Positions 35,339 through 43,837 of a DNA stretch of 64,000 nucleotides are shown here, piece by piece. Source of the stretch: Nocardioides nitrophenolicus. GTDB lineage: Bacteria > Actinomycetota > Actinomycetes > Propionibacteriales > Nocardioidaceae. Position 1 is the first letter of the stretch. The number at the start of each line of letters is the position of its first letter. Made by a program: the position numbers and the translations under genes. The notes beneath the pieces are model-generated. The model had not been told where the DNA came from and ran no database searches. It saw only the letters and a program-made list of their open reading frames with translations. The DNA is taken from positions 4,712,001 through 4,776,000 of the forward strand of contig NZ_JAFBBY010000001.1 in NCBI RefSeq assembly GCF_016907515.1, read 5' to 3'.

Positions 35339-36537
35339 GGCTCGACTACCTCACCATCTTCCCCGACTTCTTCGCGCCCCTGGAGCTCTCGCTGCCGGGC
35401 AAGGCGGCGGCGAGCGGGCTGCTGGAGTTCGGCGTCCACGACCTGCGGCGCTGGACCCACGACCGGCACCGCACTGTCGACGACACGCCGTACGGCGGCG
35501 GCGCGGGGATGGTCATGAAGCCCGAGCCGTGGGGCGAGGCGTTCGACGAGCTGCTCACGCCGGGGGCGACGGTCGTCTTCACGACGCCCTCGGGCGAGCC
35601 GTTCGACCAGCGCCTCGCCGAGGAGCTCGCGACCCGGGAGCGCCTGGTGTTCGCGTGCGGCCGCTACGAGGGCATCGACCAGCGGGTGATCGACCATGCG
35701 CGCGAGGTGGCCGAGGTGCGCGAGATCAGCCTCGGCGACTATGTCCTCAACGGGGGAGAGGTCGCGGCGCTGGCGATCACCGAGGCCGTGGTGCGGCTGC
35801 TGCCCGGCTTCATGGGCAACGCCGCCTCGCTGGTGGAGGAGTCGCACGCCGAGGGCGGGCTGCTGGAGTACCCCGTCTACACCAAGCCGCCGGCCTGGCG
35901 CGGTCGCGAGGTCCCCGCGGTGCTGCGCTCGGGCGACCACGGCAAGGTCGCGGCCTGGCGCCACGAGCAGGCCGTACGACGGACCGCCGAGCGTCGCCCC
36001 GACCTGCTCGCCCCGTCGGTGCTCGACGACGGCAGCCCGATCGTGCGTGCCACCCCGGGCGACGCGGGGGAGATCCTGACCCTCCAGCGAGCCTGCTGGG
36101 TGCAGGAGGCGCTGGCCAACGACACCCTCGACATCCCGGCCCTCCAGGAGTCGCTCGACGACGTCCGCGCCTCGATCGCGGAGTGGGACACCTATGTCGT
36201 GCGGCGGGCCGGCCGACTGGTCGGCGCGGTGCGCGGCCGGCTCGACGGCGAGCACACCTGGGACATCGGCCGGATCATGGTCGCGCCCGACCTGCAGGGC
36301 AGCGGGCTGGGGCGCGCCCTGCTCGAGCACATCCAGGCGGTGGCGCCGGCCGGCGTGACGTCGTACCTGCTGTTCACGGGCGCGGCGAGCGCGCGCAACC
36401 AGCGCCTGTACAAGCGGGCGGGCTTCCGGCTGCGCGCCGGCCTGCCGGGCCCGCCCCACACCGTCACGCTGACCAAGCGGGTGCCGGACGAGACGGCCCG
36501 GCGTCATCGGGACGTCACACGGCCGGGCGAGCTGTAA
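35335..36537 (+). CDS. trmD: tRNA (guanine-N1)-methyltransferase TrmD fused to a GNAT acetyltransferase domain
   Basis: TrmD methylates G37 next to the anticodon to prevent frameshifting. Residues 1 to about 230 are a complete Trm[15 protein letters not shown], the knot region [13 protein letters not shown], then [13 protein letters not shown] and [19 protein letters not shown] second domain from about 233 to 390 is GNAT-like, with [20 protein letters not shown] forming the acetyl-CoA motif (QGSGLG) and [11 protein letters not shown] near the end. The frame is continuous with no internal start needed, giving 400 residues instead of about 240. The acetyltransferase substrate is unknown. The stop codon lies inside a predicted GlnR box for the next gene. 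Confidence 0.95.
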   Translation: MRLDYLTIFPDFFAPLELSLPGKAAASGLLEFGVHDLRRWTHDRHRTVDDTPYGGGAGMVMKPEPWGEAFDELLTPGATVVFTTPSGEPFDQRLAEELATRERLVFACGRYEGIDQRVIDHAREVAEVREISLGDYVLNGGEVAALAITEAVVRLLPGFMGNAASLVEESHAEGGLLEYPVYTKPPAWRGREVPAVLRSGDHGKVAAWRHEQAVRRTAERRPDLLAPSVLDDGSPIVRATPGDAGEILTLQRACWVQEALANDTLDIPALQESLDDVRASIAEWDTYVVRRAGRLVGAVRGRLDGEHTWDIGRIMVAPDLQGSGLGRALLEHIQAVAPAGVTSYLLFTGAASARNQRLYKRAGFRLRAGLPGPPHTVTLTKRVPDETARRHRDVTRPGEL

Positions 36538-36571
36538 CCGCCCCGAAACCTGCCCCGGACCCCGGCGAAAC
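36534..36571 (+). promoter_or_regulatory. Predicted GlnR box upstream of the third amt gene
   Basis: GTAAC (36534-36538), six bases, GAAAC (36545-36549), and a second GAAAC exactly 22 bases later (36567-36571). The first half overlaps the trmD stop codon. It ends 85 bases before the amt start, further than at the other two loci. Confidence 0.75.
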
Positions 36572-36656
36572 CCCACGCCGCGATGCTCTCCACGGACGCC
36601 GGCAGCAGGGCTGCTGCCCTGCGCCACGTTTCCCGAGTAGAGCAAGAGGTTCGCTT

Positions 36657-37913
36657 ATGACTACCGATCTCGCTTGGCAGCTGCTGTGTGCCGCCCTGGT
36701 GCTGTTCATGACCCCCGGGCTGGCCTTCTTCTACGGCGGCCTGGTCAAGCAGAAGTCCGTCGTGTCCATGATGATGCTGAGCTTCGGCTCGATCGCCGTC
36801 GTGGTCCTCCTCTATGTCCTCATCGGGGGCACCGGCATCGCCGGGAACGGGACGGACGGGGGCAGCAAGCTGTTCGGCAACCCGTTCCAGGACTTCGGCA
36901 TGAGCGACCTGATGACCGGGGTCGGCGGCGGCGAGGCCGGCAACGCCTTCGGCAGCCACGCCTTCCTGGTCGCGTTCTGCATCATCACCGTGGCGCTGGT
37001 CTCCGGCGCGGTCGCCGACCGGGCACGGTTCTGGCCCTGGATGCTGTTCGCCACGCTGTTCACCACGTTCGTCGTGTTCCCGACCTTCCGCTGGATCTGG
37101 GGCGTCGACGGCGAGGGCACCTTCTACGGCTGGCTCGCCAACAACGTGTGGGGCCTGGGCCAGGGTGCGCTCGACTGGGCCGGCGGCACCGTGATCCACC
37201 AGTCGGCCGGTGCGGCGGCGCTGGCGCTCGCCCTGGTGCTGGGCAAGCGCAAGATCGGCTTCTCCAAGGAGGAGACGGTCGCCCACAACGTGCCGCTGGT
37301 GCTGATCGGCGCCGCGATCCTGTGGTTCGGCTGGTACGGCTTCAACACCGGCGTCTACGGCGCCGACGAGGGGCAGACCTCGCTCATCTTCTTCAACACC
37401 CTGGTCGCCCCCGCGGCCGCCCTGCTCGGCTGGATCGCGGTCGAGGCGTTCAAGGACGGCAAGGCCACCGCGGTCGGCGCCGCGTCCGGCATCGTCACCG
37501 GCCTGGTCGCGATCACCCCGGCCTGCGCCTTCCTGACCCCGATCTGGGCGATGGTGCTCGGCCTGGTCTCCGGTGCGATCTGTGCCTTCGCGGTCGACCT
37601 GAAGTTCAAGCTCGGCTTCGACGACACCCTCGACGTGGTGGGCATCCACCTGGTCGCCGGCTTCATCGGCTGCCTGTGGGTCGGCATCTTCGGCGCTGAG
37701 GCGCTCACCGGCGGCAGCCTGGTGTTCGGTGGCGAGGTCAAGCTGTTCCTGGCCCAGCTGCTCTCCTCGCTCACCGTGATCGCGTTCTCCTTCGTCGTCT
37801 CCTACGTCTTCGCCACGGCGATCGAGAAGACGATCGGCTTCCGCGCCAAGGAGGAGGACGAGATCGCCGGCATCGACCTGGTGCTCCACGGCGAGGGCTA
37901 CGCGCTCGACTGA
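36657..37913 (+). CDS. Divergent Amt-family transporter (paralogue 3), first pore His replaced
   Basis: The 418-residue protein has the family's opening GLAFFYGGLVKQKSVVSMMM, about 11 hydrophobic segments, FGWYGFNTG, and the tail EEDEIAGIDLVLHGEGYALD. The second pore histidine is kept (His331 in DVVGIHLVAG). At the place of the first histidine, where paralogues 1 and 2 read PLAHM and PVAHW, this protein has PTFRW (Arg145). It therefore may conduct differently or act as a sensor. A GlnR box lies upstream and no PII gene follows. It is clearly homologous to, but more divergent than, the other two. Confidence 0.9.
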   Translation: MTTDLAWQLLCAALVLFMTPGLAFFYGGLVKQKSVVSMMMLSFGSIAVVVLLYVLIGGTGIAGNGTDGGSKLFGNPFQDFGMSDLMTGVGGGEAGNAFGSHAFLVAFCIITVALVSGAVADRARFWPWMLFATLFTTFVVFPTFRWIWGVDGEGTFYGWLANNVWGLGQGALDWAGGTVIHQSAGAAALALALVLGKRKIGFSKEETVAHNVPLVLIGAAILWFGWYGFNTGVYGADEGQTSLIFFNTLVAPAAALLGWIAVEAFKDGKATAVGAASGIVTGLVAITPACAFLTPIWAMVLGLVSGAICAFAVDLKFKLGFDDTLDVVGIHLVAGFIGCLWVGIFGAEALTGGSLVFGGEVKLFLAQLLSSLTVIAFSFVVSYVFATAIEKTIGFRAKEEDEIAGIDLVLHGEGYALD

Positions 37914-37940
37914 GTCACCCGGCCGTCGTACGACGCGCAG

Positions 37941-37966
37941 GCCCGTCCCGGTTCGCCGGGGCGGGC
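37941..37966. terminator. Bidirectional hairpin between amt and fic
   Basis: GCCCGTCCCGG, loop TTCG, CCGGGGCGGGC: an 11-base-pair stem with one T-G wobble, between the convergent transporter and Fic genes. It may serve both transcripts. Confidence 0.65.
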
Positions 37967-37984
37967 CCGCGCCGTTCCACCAGG

Positions 37985-39187
37985 CTAGTGCTCCCGCATC
38001 CGGCGCGACGACTCCTGGATCCGGGTGCTCAGCCCGGCCACCTCGTCGAGGACCGCGTCGGCCAGCCACACCGGCGCCCGGCGCGAGCGGGGTGCCCGGC
38101 GCAGCACCTTCGCCGTCGTCAGCCGGTCGATGACCGCGGCCGCCTCGGCCTCCGGTACGTCAACCCGCTCGGCGACCGACGCCGGGTTCACGATCGGCGC
38201 CTCGGTCAGCAGGTCGAGCACGCGGTGCACGGTGGTGCCCGGCCGCGAGCCGCCCACGGCGTCACCCCAGCTCTCCCGGATCTCGTGCAGCCGGGTGGCC
38301 GTCGTCCAGGACTCGGCGGTCGCGATCCGGACCGCGGTGGCGAGCATGGCGACCAGGGTGGCCGCCGTCCCCGCACGGTAGTCGCCGAGCGCGGCGAAGT
38401 AGCGCTCCCGGTGGGCGACCAACGCGGACGCGATCGGCACGGTGAGGTGTCGGGTGGCGCGGCGGCGGCGCAGCACCGCGTGGATGAGCGCGCGTCCGAT
38501 CCGCCCGTTGCCGTCGATGAACGGGTGGATCGACTCGAACTGGGCGTGCACGACCGCGGCCTGGACCACCGCCGGCACGTCGTCGCGGTTCGCGTAGGCG
38601 AACAGGTCGTCGAGATAGCCGGGGACGGTCTCCGGCGGGGGCGGGACGTGGAGTGCGCCGAGGGGCGACCAGTCGCTGCCGCCGACCCAGTTCTGCGTCG
38701 TCCGGAAGGTCCCGGCGCGGTGGGCCTCGGCCGGGTTGCGCCGGAACAGCTCGTGGTGGGCGCGCAGGATCGCCTCGGGCCGGATCGACCGCGTGGTGTC
38801 GGCGTCGCGGATCATCCGGCGCAGTGCGGCGGTCGCCGAGGCCATCGAGACCGCCGACGCGTTCGCCCCGACCCCCAGCAGCGCGCGGCCGTAGTCGGCG
38901 AGGCTCGCGTCGACGTTCTCGATCTTGGAGGAGTCGACCGCCTCGGTGCGCAGCTGGAGGTGGTCGAGGGCGCGCAGGGTCCGGCCGTGCACCAGGTCGA
39001 GATGGCTCAGGTCCCCGGCGCTCGCGGTGGTCATCGCGCTCAGCGCGCGGTCCAGGGGGAGGTCGAGCCCGCTCACGTACGGCGGCAGCGAGACCTCGAT
39101 CTCGCGCACCAGGCGGTCCGCGCGCGGCCCCCGCGCGACCCGCTGCCGCCAGGGCCGTGGCTCGTAGGTGTGCGGCGCCCAGTCCAT
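37985..39187 (-). CDS. Fic-domain protein with built-in inhibitory motif
   Basis: Fic proteins transfer AMP or related groups onto target-protein hydroxyls. The 400-residue product has the complete catalytic loop HPFIDGNGRIGR (residues 221-232) with His221, and a Fic_N-type region in which SSKIEN (86-91) fits the class II inhibitory [S/T]xxxE[G/N] motif, so activity is probably autoinhibited through Glu90. A winged-helix-like C-terminus (TVHRVLDLLTEAPIVNPASV) follows. No separate antitoxin gene is adjacent. GGGAGGATG precedes the ATG at 39187. It is inserted between amt and rplS, against the usual order. Confidence 0.9.
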   Translation of the reverse strand: MDWAPHTYEPRPWRQRVARGPRADRLVREIEVSLPPYVSGLDLPLDRALSAMTTASAGDLSHLDLVHGRTLRALDHLQLRTEAVDSSKIENVDASLADYGRALLGVGANASAVSMASATAALRRMIRDADTTRSIRPEAILRAHHELFRRNPAEAHRAGTFRTTQNWVGGSDWSPLGALHVPPPPETVPGYLDDLFAYANRDDVPAVVQAAVVHAQFESIHPFIDGNGRIGRALIHAVLRRRRATRHLTVPIASALVAHRERYFAALGDYRAGTAATLVAMLATAVRIATAESWTTATRLHEIRESWGDAVGGSRPGTTVHRVLDLLTEAPIVNPASVAERVDVPEAEAAAVIDRLTTAKVLRRAPRSRRAPVWLADAVLDEVAGLSTRIQESSRRMREH

Positions 39188-39364
39188 GGCGACATCCTCC
39201 CGGGCCGGTGTCACGAGCAGATTTCGTCTCGCACGTCGACCTGTGGGAACATTGCTGGTCGGTGTCACGGACGCTTCTGCCACAGGGGAATCGCCGACCG
39301 GGACGCCTGATCCGATCCATCACCACCAACCGCGGCTGACCTGTGCGCATTCGCGAGGAGAGCA

Positions 39365-39727
39365 ATGAGCAACCCCACCCCCGCCGTGGTCACCGACCTC
39401 GGCAACGCCGCCAAGCGCGACGACGTCCCGGCCTTCCGCGCCGGTGACACCGTCAAGGTCCACGTCAAGGTCATCGAGGGCAACCGTTCGCGGGTCCAGG
39501 TGTTCCAGGGCGTCGTGATCCGCATGCACGGCTCCGGCATCGGCCGGACCTTCACCGTCCGCAAGGTCTCCTTCGGCGTCGGTGTCGAGCGGACCTTCCC
39601 GCTCCACTCGCCGATCTTCGAGTCCATCGAGGTCGTCACCCGCGGTGACGTGCGTCGCGCGAAGCTCTACTACCTGCGCAACCTCACCGGCAAGAAGGCC
39701 AAGATCAAGGAGCGCCGCGAGGTCTGA
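39365..39727 (+). CDS. rplS: 50S ribosomal protein L19
   Basis: L19 lies at the 30S-50S interface. The 120-residue protein carries [20 protein letters not shown] near residues 22-41, [13 protein letters not shown] and [16 protein letters not shown], all characteristic. GCGAGGAGAGCA precedes the ATG. The 177-base gap upstream separates it from the divergent fic gene and presumably holds the promoter of each; a repeated CGGTGTCACG occurs there at 39206 and 39260. Confidence 0.96.
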   Translation: MSNPTPAVVTDLGNAAKRDDVPAFRAGDTVKVHVKVIEGNRSRVQVFQGVVIRMHGSGIGRTFTVRKVSFGVGVERTFPLHSPIFESIEVVTRGDVRRAKLYYLRNLTGKKAKIKERREV

Positions 39728-39747
39728 CCTCCGCGACCGTCGCTACC

Positions 39748-39780
39748 ACGAAGGCCCGACCGACACGGTCGGGCCTTCGT
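39748..39780 (+). terminator. Hairpin after rplS
   Basis: A perfect 14-base-pair stem ACGAAGGCCCGACC/GGTCGGGCCTTCGT with loop GACAC, 20 bases after the rplS stop codon. The U-tract is weak, but the stem is strong and the position fits. Confidence 0.75.
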
Positions 39781-39817
39781 GCGTTCCGGCTGGGGCGTGC
39801 TCCTAGACTCCTACCTC

Positions 39818-40687
39818 GTGACGACCGACGACTCCGCTCCGGACTCCGCCGAGGTCCCTGACCCCGAGGCGACCGACCAGGCGGACTCCCGGTCCTCCTC
39901 CGCGCAGCGCAAGCACCTGCCCGTGTGGCAGGAGAGCATCCTGCTGCTCGCGGTGGCGCTGGGCCTGGCGATCGTGATCAAGGCGCTGTTCGTGCAGGCG
40001 TTCTACATCCCGTCGGAGTCGATGGAGCCGGGCCTGGTCAAGAACGACCGGATCCTGGTCCAGAAGGTGTCCTACTGGTTCGGGCGTACGCCGAAGCGCG
40101 GCGACGTCGTGGTCTTCCAGGACCCGGGGGAGTGGCTCGGCCCGAGCGACACCCAGGGGCCGACCGGTGTCGCGAACCTGCTGTCCAAGGTGGGCCTGTA
40201 CCCCACCGGCGGTCACCTGGTGAAGCGGGTGATCGGCACCGAGGGCGACGTCGTCGAGTGCTGTGACGAGAAGGGCCGGATCAAGGTCAACGGCAAGGCC
40301 ATCGACGAGTCCGCCTACCTCGGCCCCGACCCCGGCCAGTGCAACGCCGAGATCGACGACTTCATCGGCGCCCGCGAGGGCGGCCGGTCCCAGCCCTGCG
40401 ACTGGATCATCGGGCCGATCCCGAAGGGCAAGCTGCTCGTCCTCGGCGACAACCGTGGCCACTCCGCCGACTCCCGCGCCCACCTGTGCAGCATCGACGA
40501 GGACCCCTGCACGCAGAGCCCGTGGGTCGACACCGACCTCGTCGTCGGCAAGGTCTTCACCCTGATCTGGCCGCAGGACCGCTGGCGCTGGATCAGCCGT
40601 CCCCAGGTGTTCGAGAGCGTTCCCGACGCCCCGTCGGCCGACCTGCTGGAGAAGGCGAAGAAGGCCGACGCCGTCCCCGGGGCCTAG
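39818..40687 (+). CDS. lepB: Signal peptidase I
   Basis: LepB cleaves Sec and Tat signal peptides outside the membrane. The 289-residue protein has a disordered acidic N-terminus, one transmembrane segment (ILLLAVALGLAIVIKALF), the catalytic Ser in IPSESMEPGL near residues 67-76 and the Lys box GGHLVKRVIGTEGD near 131-144, followed by GDNRGHSADSR. A Cys-bearing insert (CNAEIDDFIGAREGGRSQPC) separates the boxes. The GTG at 39818 is the first plausible start after the terminator. rnhB follows at once. Confidence 0.95.
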   Translation: MTTDDSAPDSAEVPDPEATDQADSRSSSAQRKHLPVWQESILLLAVALGLAIVIKALFVQAFYIPSESMEPGLVKNDRILVQKVSYWFGRTPKRGDVVVFQDPGEWLGPSDTQGPTGVANLLSKVGLYPTGGHLVKRVIGTEGDVVECCDEKGRIKVNGKAIDESAYLGPDPGQCNAEIDDFIGAREGGRSQPCDWIIGPIPKGKLLVLGDNRGHSADSRAHLCSIDEDPCTQSPWVDTDLVVGKVFTLIWPQDRWRWISRPQVFESVPDAPSADLLEKAKKADAVPGA

Positions 40688-40697
40688 GGGGCGCGGC

Positions 40698-41375
40698 TTG
40701 TCCACACTGCCCAGGGGAGCGACGGTCCGGCGCGACGCCGGCATCTACGGCTACGAGCGCGCGCTGCGGCGTCACGGCTTCGAGCCGGTCGCGGGCGTCG
40801 ACGAGGCCGGTCGGGGCGCGTGCGCCGGTCCGCTCGTCGCCGGGGCGGCGATCCTGCCGGCCGGCAAGGCCGGGATCGTGCCGGGCCTGGCCGACTCCAA
40901 GCTGCTGACCGCGGCCGCGCGGGAGCGCTGCTACGACCAGATCGTGCGCCGGGCGCTGGCCTGGTCGGTCGTGGTGATCCCCCACGACGAGTGCGACCGG
41001 CTCGGCATGCACGTCGCCAACGTGCAGGCGCTGCGGCAGGCCGTCGCCAAGCTCGACCTGCCGGCGTCGTACGTGCTCACCGACGGGTTCCCCGTCGACG
41101 GGCTCGGCGTGCCGGGGCTCGCGGTCTGGAAGGGCGACCGGGTCGCGGCCTGCGTGGCCGCCGCGTCGGTGCTCGCCAAGGTCACCCGCGACCGGATCAT
41201 GCTCGAGCTCGACGAGGAGTGGCCGGCGTACGACTTCAAGACCCACAAGGGCTACATCACCGCCACCCACACCGCGGCGCTGGAGGAGCACGGCCCTTCG
41301 CCGATCCACCGGATGAGGTTCGTCAACGTACGACGCGCGGCCGGTCTCGAGCCGCTGCCTGGCGACGAGGGCTAG
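40698..41375 (+). CDS. rnhB: Ribonuclease HII
   Basis: RNase HII removes ribonucleotides and RNA primers from DNA hybrids. The 225-residue protein has the DEAGRG motif (GVDEAGRGACAGP near residues 33-45), DSKLL near 66 and the later catalytic Asp in LTDGFPVDG near 127 and SVLAKVTRDRIM near 157. The start is TTG at 40698, ten bases after lepB. Members of this actinobacterial neighbourhood (lepB-rnhB-DUF2469) are usually co-transcribed. Confidence 0.95.
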   Translation: MSTLPRGATVRRDAGIYGYERALRRHGFEPVAGVDEAGRGACAGPLVAGAAILPAGKAGIVPGLADSKLLTAAARERCYDQIVRRALAWSVVVIPHDECDRLGMHVANVQALRQAVAKLDLPASYVLTDGFPVDGLGVPGLAVWKGDRVAACVAAASVLAKVTRDRIMLELDEEWPAYDFKTHKGYITATHTAALEEHGPSPIHRMRFVNVRRAAGLEPLPGDEG

Positions 41376-41384
41376 GGTGATCTC

Positions 41385-41693
41385 GTGAGTGCCGAGGAGC
41401 TCGAGAAGTACGAGACCGAGCAGGAGCTGAACCTCTACCGGGAGTACCGCGACGTCGTCGGCATCTTCAAGTACGTCGTCGAGACCGACCGCCGCTTCTA
41501 CCTGTGCAACTCGGTCGACGTGAAGGCCCGCTCCGAGGGCGGCGACGTGTTCTTCGAGGTGACCATCGCCGACGCCTGGGTGTGGGACATGTACCGCCCC
41601 GCGCGCTTCGCCAAGAACGTCAAGGTGCTCACCTTCAAGGACGTCAACGTCGAGGAGCTGGCGACCTCCGACCTGGAGCTGCCGAAGTCCTGA
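41385..41693 (+). CDS. DUF2469 family protein
   Basis: The 102-residue acidic protein starts MSAEELEKYETEQELNLYRE, typical of DUF2469, a short actinobacterial protein of unknown function that follows rnhB. Aromatic residues (RRFYLCNSVDV and IADAWVWDMYRPARF) are conserved-looking. It uses GTG and ends 28 bases before the convergent TadG-like gene. In many relatives yraN follows directly; here the TadE/TadG cluster lies between. Confidence 0.93.
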   Translation: MSAEELEKYETEQELNLYREYRDVVGIFKYVVETDRRFYLCNSVDVKARSEGGDVFFEVTIADAWVWDMYRPARFAKNVKVLTFKDVNVEELATSDLELPKS

Positions 41694-41721
41694 GTGGTCG
41701 GGCCCCGTCGGCCCGATCTGC

Positions 41722-42990
41722 TCAGTCGGCGAGGTGCAGGCCGCTCGGCGGCACCCGCCACTCGCGGTCTATGCCGTTGGTGACGATCAGGTGGGAGTTC
41801 TGCCCGTTCATGTAGAGGCTGTCGACGATGATCGAGCCGCTGTTGACCTGGTTGCCGGAGTTGCCGTTGGCGTACAGCAGCGAGCTGAGCGCATAGATGG
41901 TGCCGTTGATCGTGGTCTCGCCGTTGCCCTGGATGTTGAGCACCCGGGAGTTGTTGCGGTCGTAGACGATCGCCAGGTCGCCGAACCCGGGGGCGCCGGC
42001 CGTCAGGGTGACGCCGTTGCTGTTGGTGGCGTCGAAGGCACCGCCCTGCTGGCCCGGGGCGCAGCGGGTCGGCGCGGTCCGCGTCCCGCACGCCGCGTAG
42101 ATCGTGACGCCGGTGCCCTTCAGCACGGTCTTGTTGCCCATGCTCCAGGTGCCGGTGAGGACGTAGAGCCCGGGAGCGAGGGTGCAGGTGTCCTTGTTGC
42201 CGAGCGTGGCGTCGCCGTACACCCCCGGGCCGTCGGTGCAGGGGTTGGTCCTCGGCGCTCCGTACGGCGCGGGCATCGCCCAGCCCCCGAGCGGGTCGCC
42301 CATCTTCTTCGAGACCTTCTCCGCCGCGGGCGAGTAGTTGCCGGTGGCGCTCTTCTCGACGGTGATCTCGTTGCCGTCGCCGATCGCCTCGACGTGCCCG
42401 TTCGGCCCGGTCGAGACGCTTCCGTTGAAGTGCACGCTGCTCGCGGTGACGGTGGCGTCGCCGTTGCCCAGGGTGTGCGGGCCCTCGCCGAGGACGCACA
42501 GCGAGCACTTGAAGACCACGCCCGGGTCGACGGTCGCGGTCGCCCGCGCGCTGATGTGGAGCTCGCTGACCCCGACCAGGCCGGCGAGCGCGGTCTTGAC
42601 CTCACGCCTCGGGATCCGCACTCGGACCCGGCTCGGACGCTCGGCGTCGTCGAACGAGATGCACTGCGAGTCCGGGGCGTAGTCCAGGTGCCCGTCGTCC
42701 TTGCACCCGCCCCACGCCGCCTCGGCGACGTCGAAGTTGTCGGCGGCGTAGGCCCGGGCGGCGTCGGTCGCGGCCGCGATCTGGGGCCGGCCGGCGGCGT
42801 CGTAGAGGACGTTCCCGGCCGCGAGCGCCGAGGCGTCGGCGGCGTTCTGCGCCCGGCCGCGGACGTCCCGCGCCAGGCCGAGGTCGATCACCAGCGACGC
42901 CGACATCAGCAGGACGACCGCGATCAGGGCGACCAGCACCGCCACGGCGCCCCGCTCCTCGGTCGACCCGCCGCGGCTCAGTCGCACCAT
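41722..42990 (-). CDS. TadG-like pilus-assembly protein with beta-rich C-terminus
   Basis: The 422-residue protein has an N-terminal TadE/TadG-type hydrophobic segment (RGAVAVLVALIAVVLLMSAS) followed by the NAADASALAAG signature. The C-terminal two-thirds are rich in Gly, Asn and Thr and repeat short beta-type strands (LGNGDATVTASSVHFNG, LNIQGNGETTINGTIYALSS), suggesting a beta-helix. Cys pairs FKCSLC and others may be disulfides. It overlaps the TadE-like gene upstream by 13 bases. It probably lies outside the membrane; a role in Flp-pilus assembly is from homology only. Confidence 0.78.
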   Translation of the reverse strand: MVRLSRGGSTEERGAVAVLVALIAVVLLMSASLVIDLGLARDVRGRAQNAADASALAAGNVLYDAAGRPQIAAATDAARAYAADNFDVAEAAWGGCKDDGHLDYAPDSQCISFDDAERPSRVRVRIPRREVKTALAGLVGVSELHISARATATVDPGVVFKCSLCVLGEGPHTLGNGDATVTASSVHFNGSVSTGPNGHVEAIGDGNEITVEKSATGNYSPAAEKVSKKMGDPLGGWAMPAPYGAPRTNPCTDGPGVYGDATLGNKDTCTLAPGLYVLTGTWSMGNKTVLKGTGVTIYAACGTRTAPTRCAPGQQGGAFDATNSNGVTLTAGAPGFGDLAIVYDRNNSRVLNIQGNGETTINGTIYALSSLLYANGNSGNQVNSGSIIVDSLYMNGQNSHLIVTNGIDREWRVPPSGLHLAD

Positions 42991-43484
42991 GCCCAGCTCT
43001 GTCCGGTCGGTACGGCGTCGGCGGTCCCGGTGCCCGCCGGCTTGGCCGTGTCCTCCTCGATCGACATCCGCAGGCTGGCCCGCACGAAGCCGCCGTTGGG
43101 CATCGGCAGCATGCCGAAGTCGCCGCGCGAGCGGACCAGGACGCAGACCTGCAGCAGGTTGCCGCGCGCCCAGCCGTCGGGAGCCGAGAGCTTCACGTAG
43201 GTGTCCGCCGGAGCCCGGTCGACCATCGACTCGACGGTGCAGGAGATGGCGGGCCAGCCCGGCGTACCGCAGCCGGGGGTGGTCTTGCCGACCACCGACA
43301 TCCGCGCGGTCTCCCGCACGCCGTGGTTGGCGTTGAGCGAGTCGTCGAAGTAGAGGCCGTACTGGAGGATCCCGAACACGATCAGCACGAGGATCACGCC
43401 GACGAGGGCGAACTCCACGGCCGCCGCACCCCGCGCGGCGTCCCGCCGCCGGGCGCGGCGCACCCACCGTCGTACCAGAGCCAT
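42978..43484 (-). CDS. TadE-like pilus protein (leftward)
   Basis: The 168-residue protein starts MALVRRWVRRARRRDAARGA and has the TadE segment AAVEFALVGVILVLIVFGIL, whose Glu after the hydrophobic start resembles prepilin-like Glu5. Cys residues are placed in the soluble part (PGCGTPGW and others). The ATG at 43484 is preferred because the segment begins there; the frame continues upstream without homology. It is coupled to the TadG-like gene by overlap. Confidence 0.82.
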   Translation of the reverse strand: MALVRRWVRRARRRDAARGAAAVEFALVGVILVLIVFGILQYGLYFDDSLNANHGVRETARMSVVGKTTPGCGTPGWPAISCTVESMVDRAPADTYVKLSAPDGWARGNLLQVCVLVRSRGDFGMLPMPNGGFVRASLRMSIEEDTAKPAGTGTADAVPTGQSWAWCD

Positions 43485-43837
43485 GACTGCCTCCCCGTCG
43501 TCGGCCCGAGCCGACCGAACTCCCGTCCGATTGTCGGCAACCGGGAGCCGGCAGCGAAGCCCGAACGGGTGACAATCGGGGTCGGGAGCCAAGATTGGCC
43601 GACCGTCAGGGAACGCCGTGACGTGGCGGCACCACGTCCGGCGTCCGAACGGGTGGGGTCGAACGGGACCATCGTCCCGCACGGGTGGGACCAGGCCGGC
43701 CTAGTCCGAACGAACTAGCCCGCCTACTTCGTCCGAGTGGAATGCCCCGGGATCCGTTCCCCGGGCGTTCCGAAGGCCATTACTGTGAGCCACGTCGCTC
43801 GGGGGCGTCATGGGAGCGAGTCCGGGGAGGCCGGCTG
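43485..43837. promoter_or_regulatory. Divergent intergenic region of the TadE/TadG cluster
   Basis: This 353-base non-coding gap lies between divergent genes and must hold both promoters. It contains an inverted pair CCGATTGTC (43527-43535) and GACAATCGG (43571-43579), CGAACGGG in three copies nearby, and the palindromic CTAGTCCGAACGAACTAG at about 43700. These look like operator sites for a shared regulator. No gene is seen. Confidence 0.6.
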
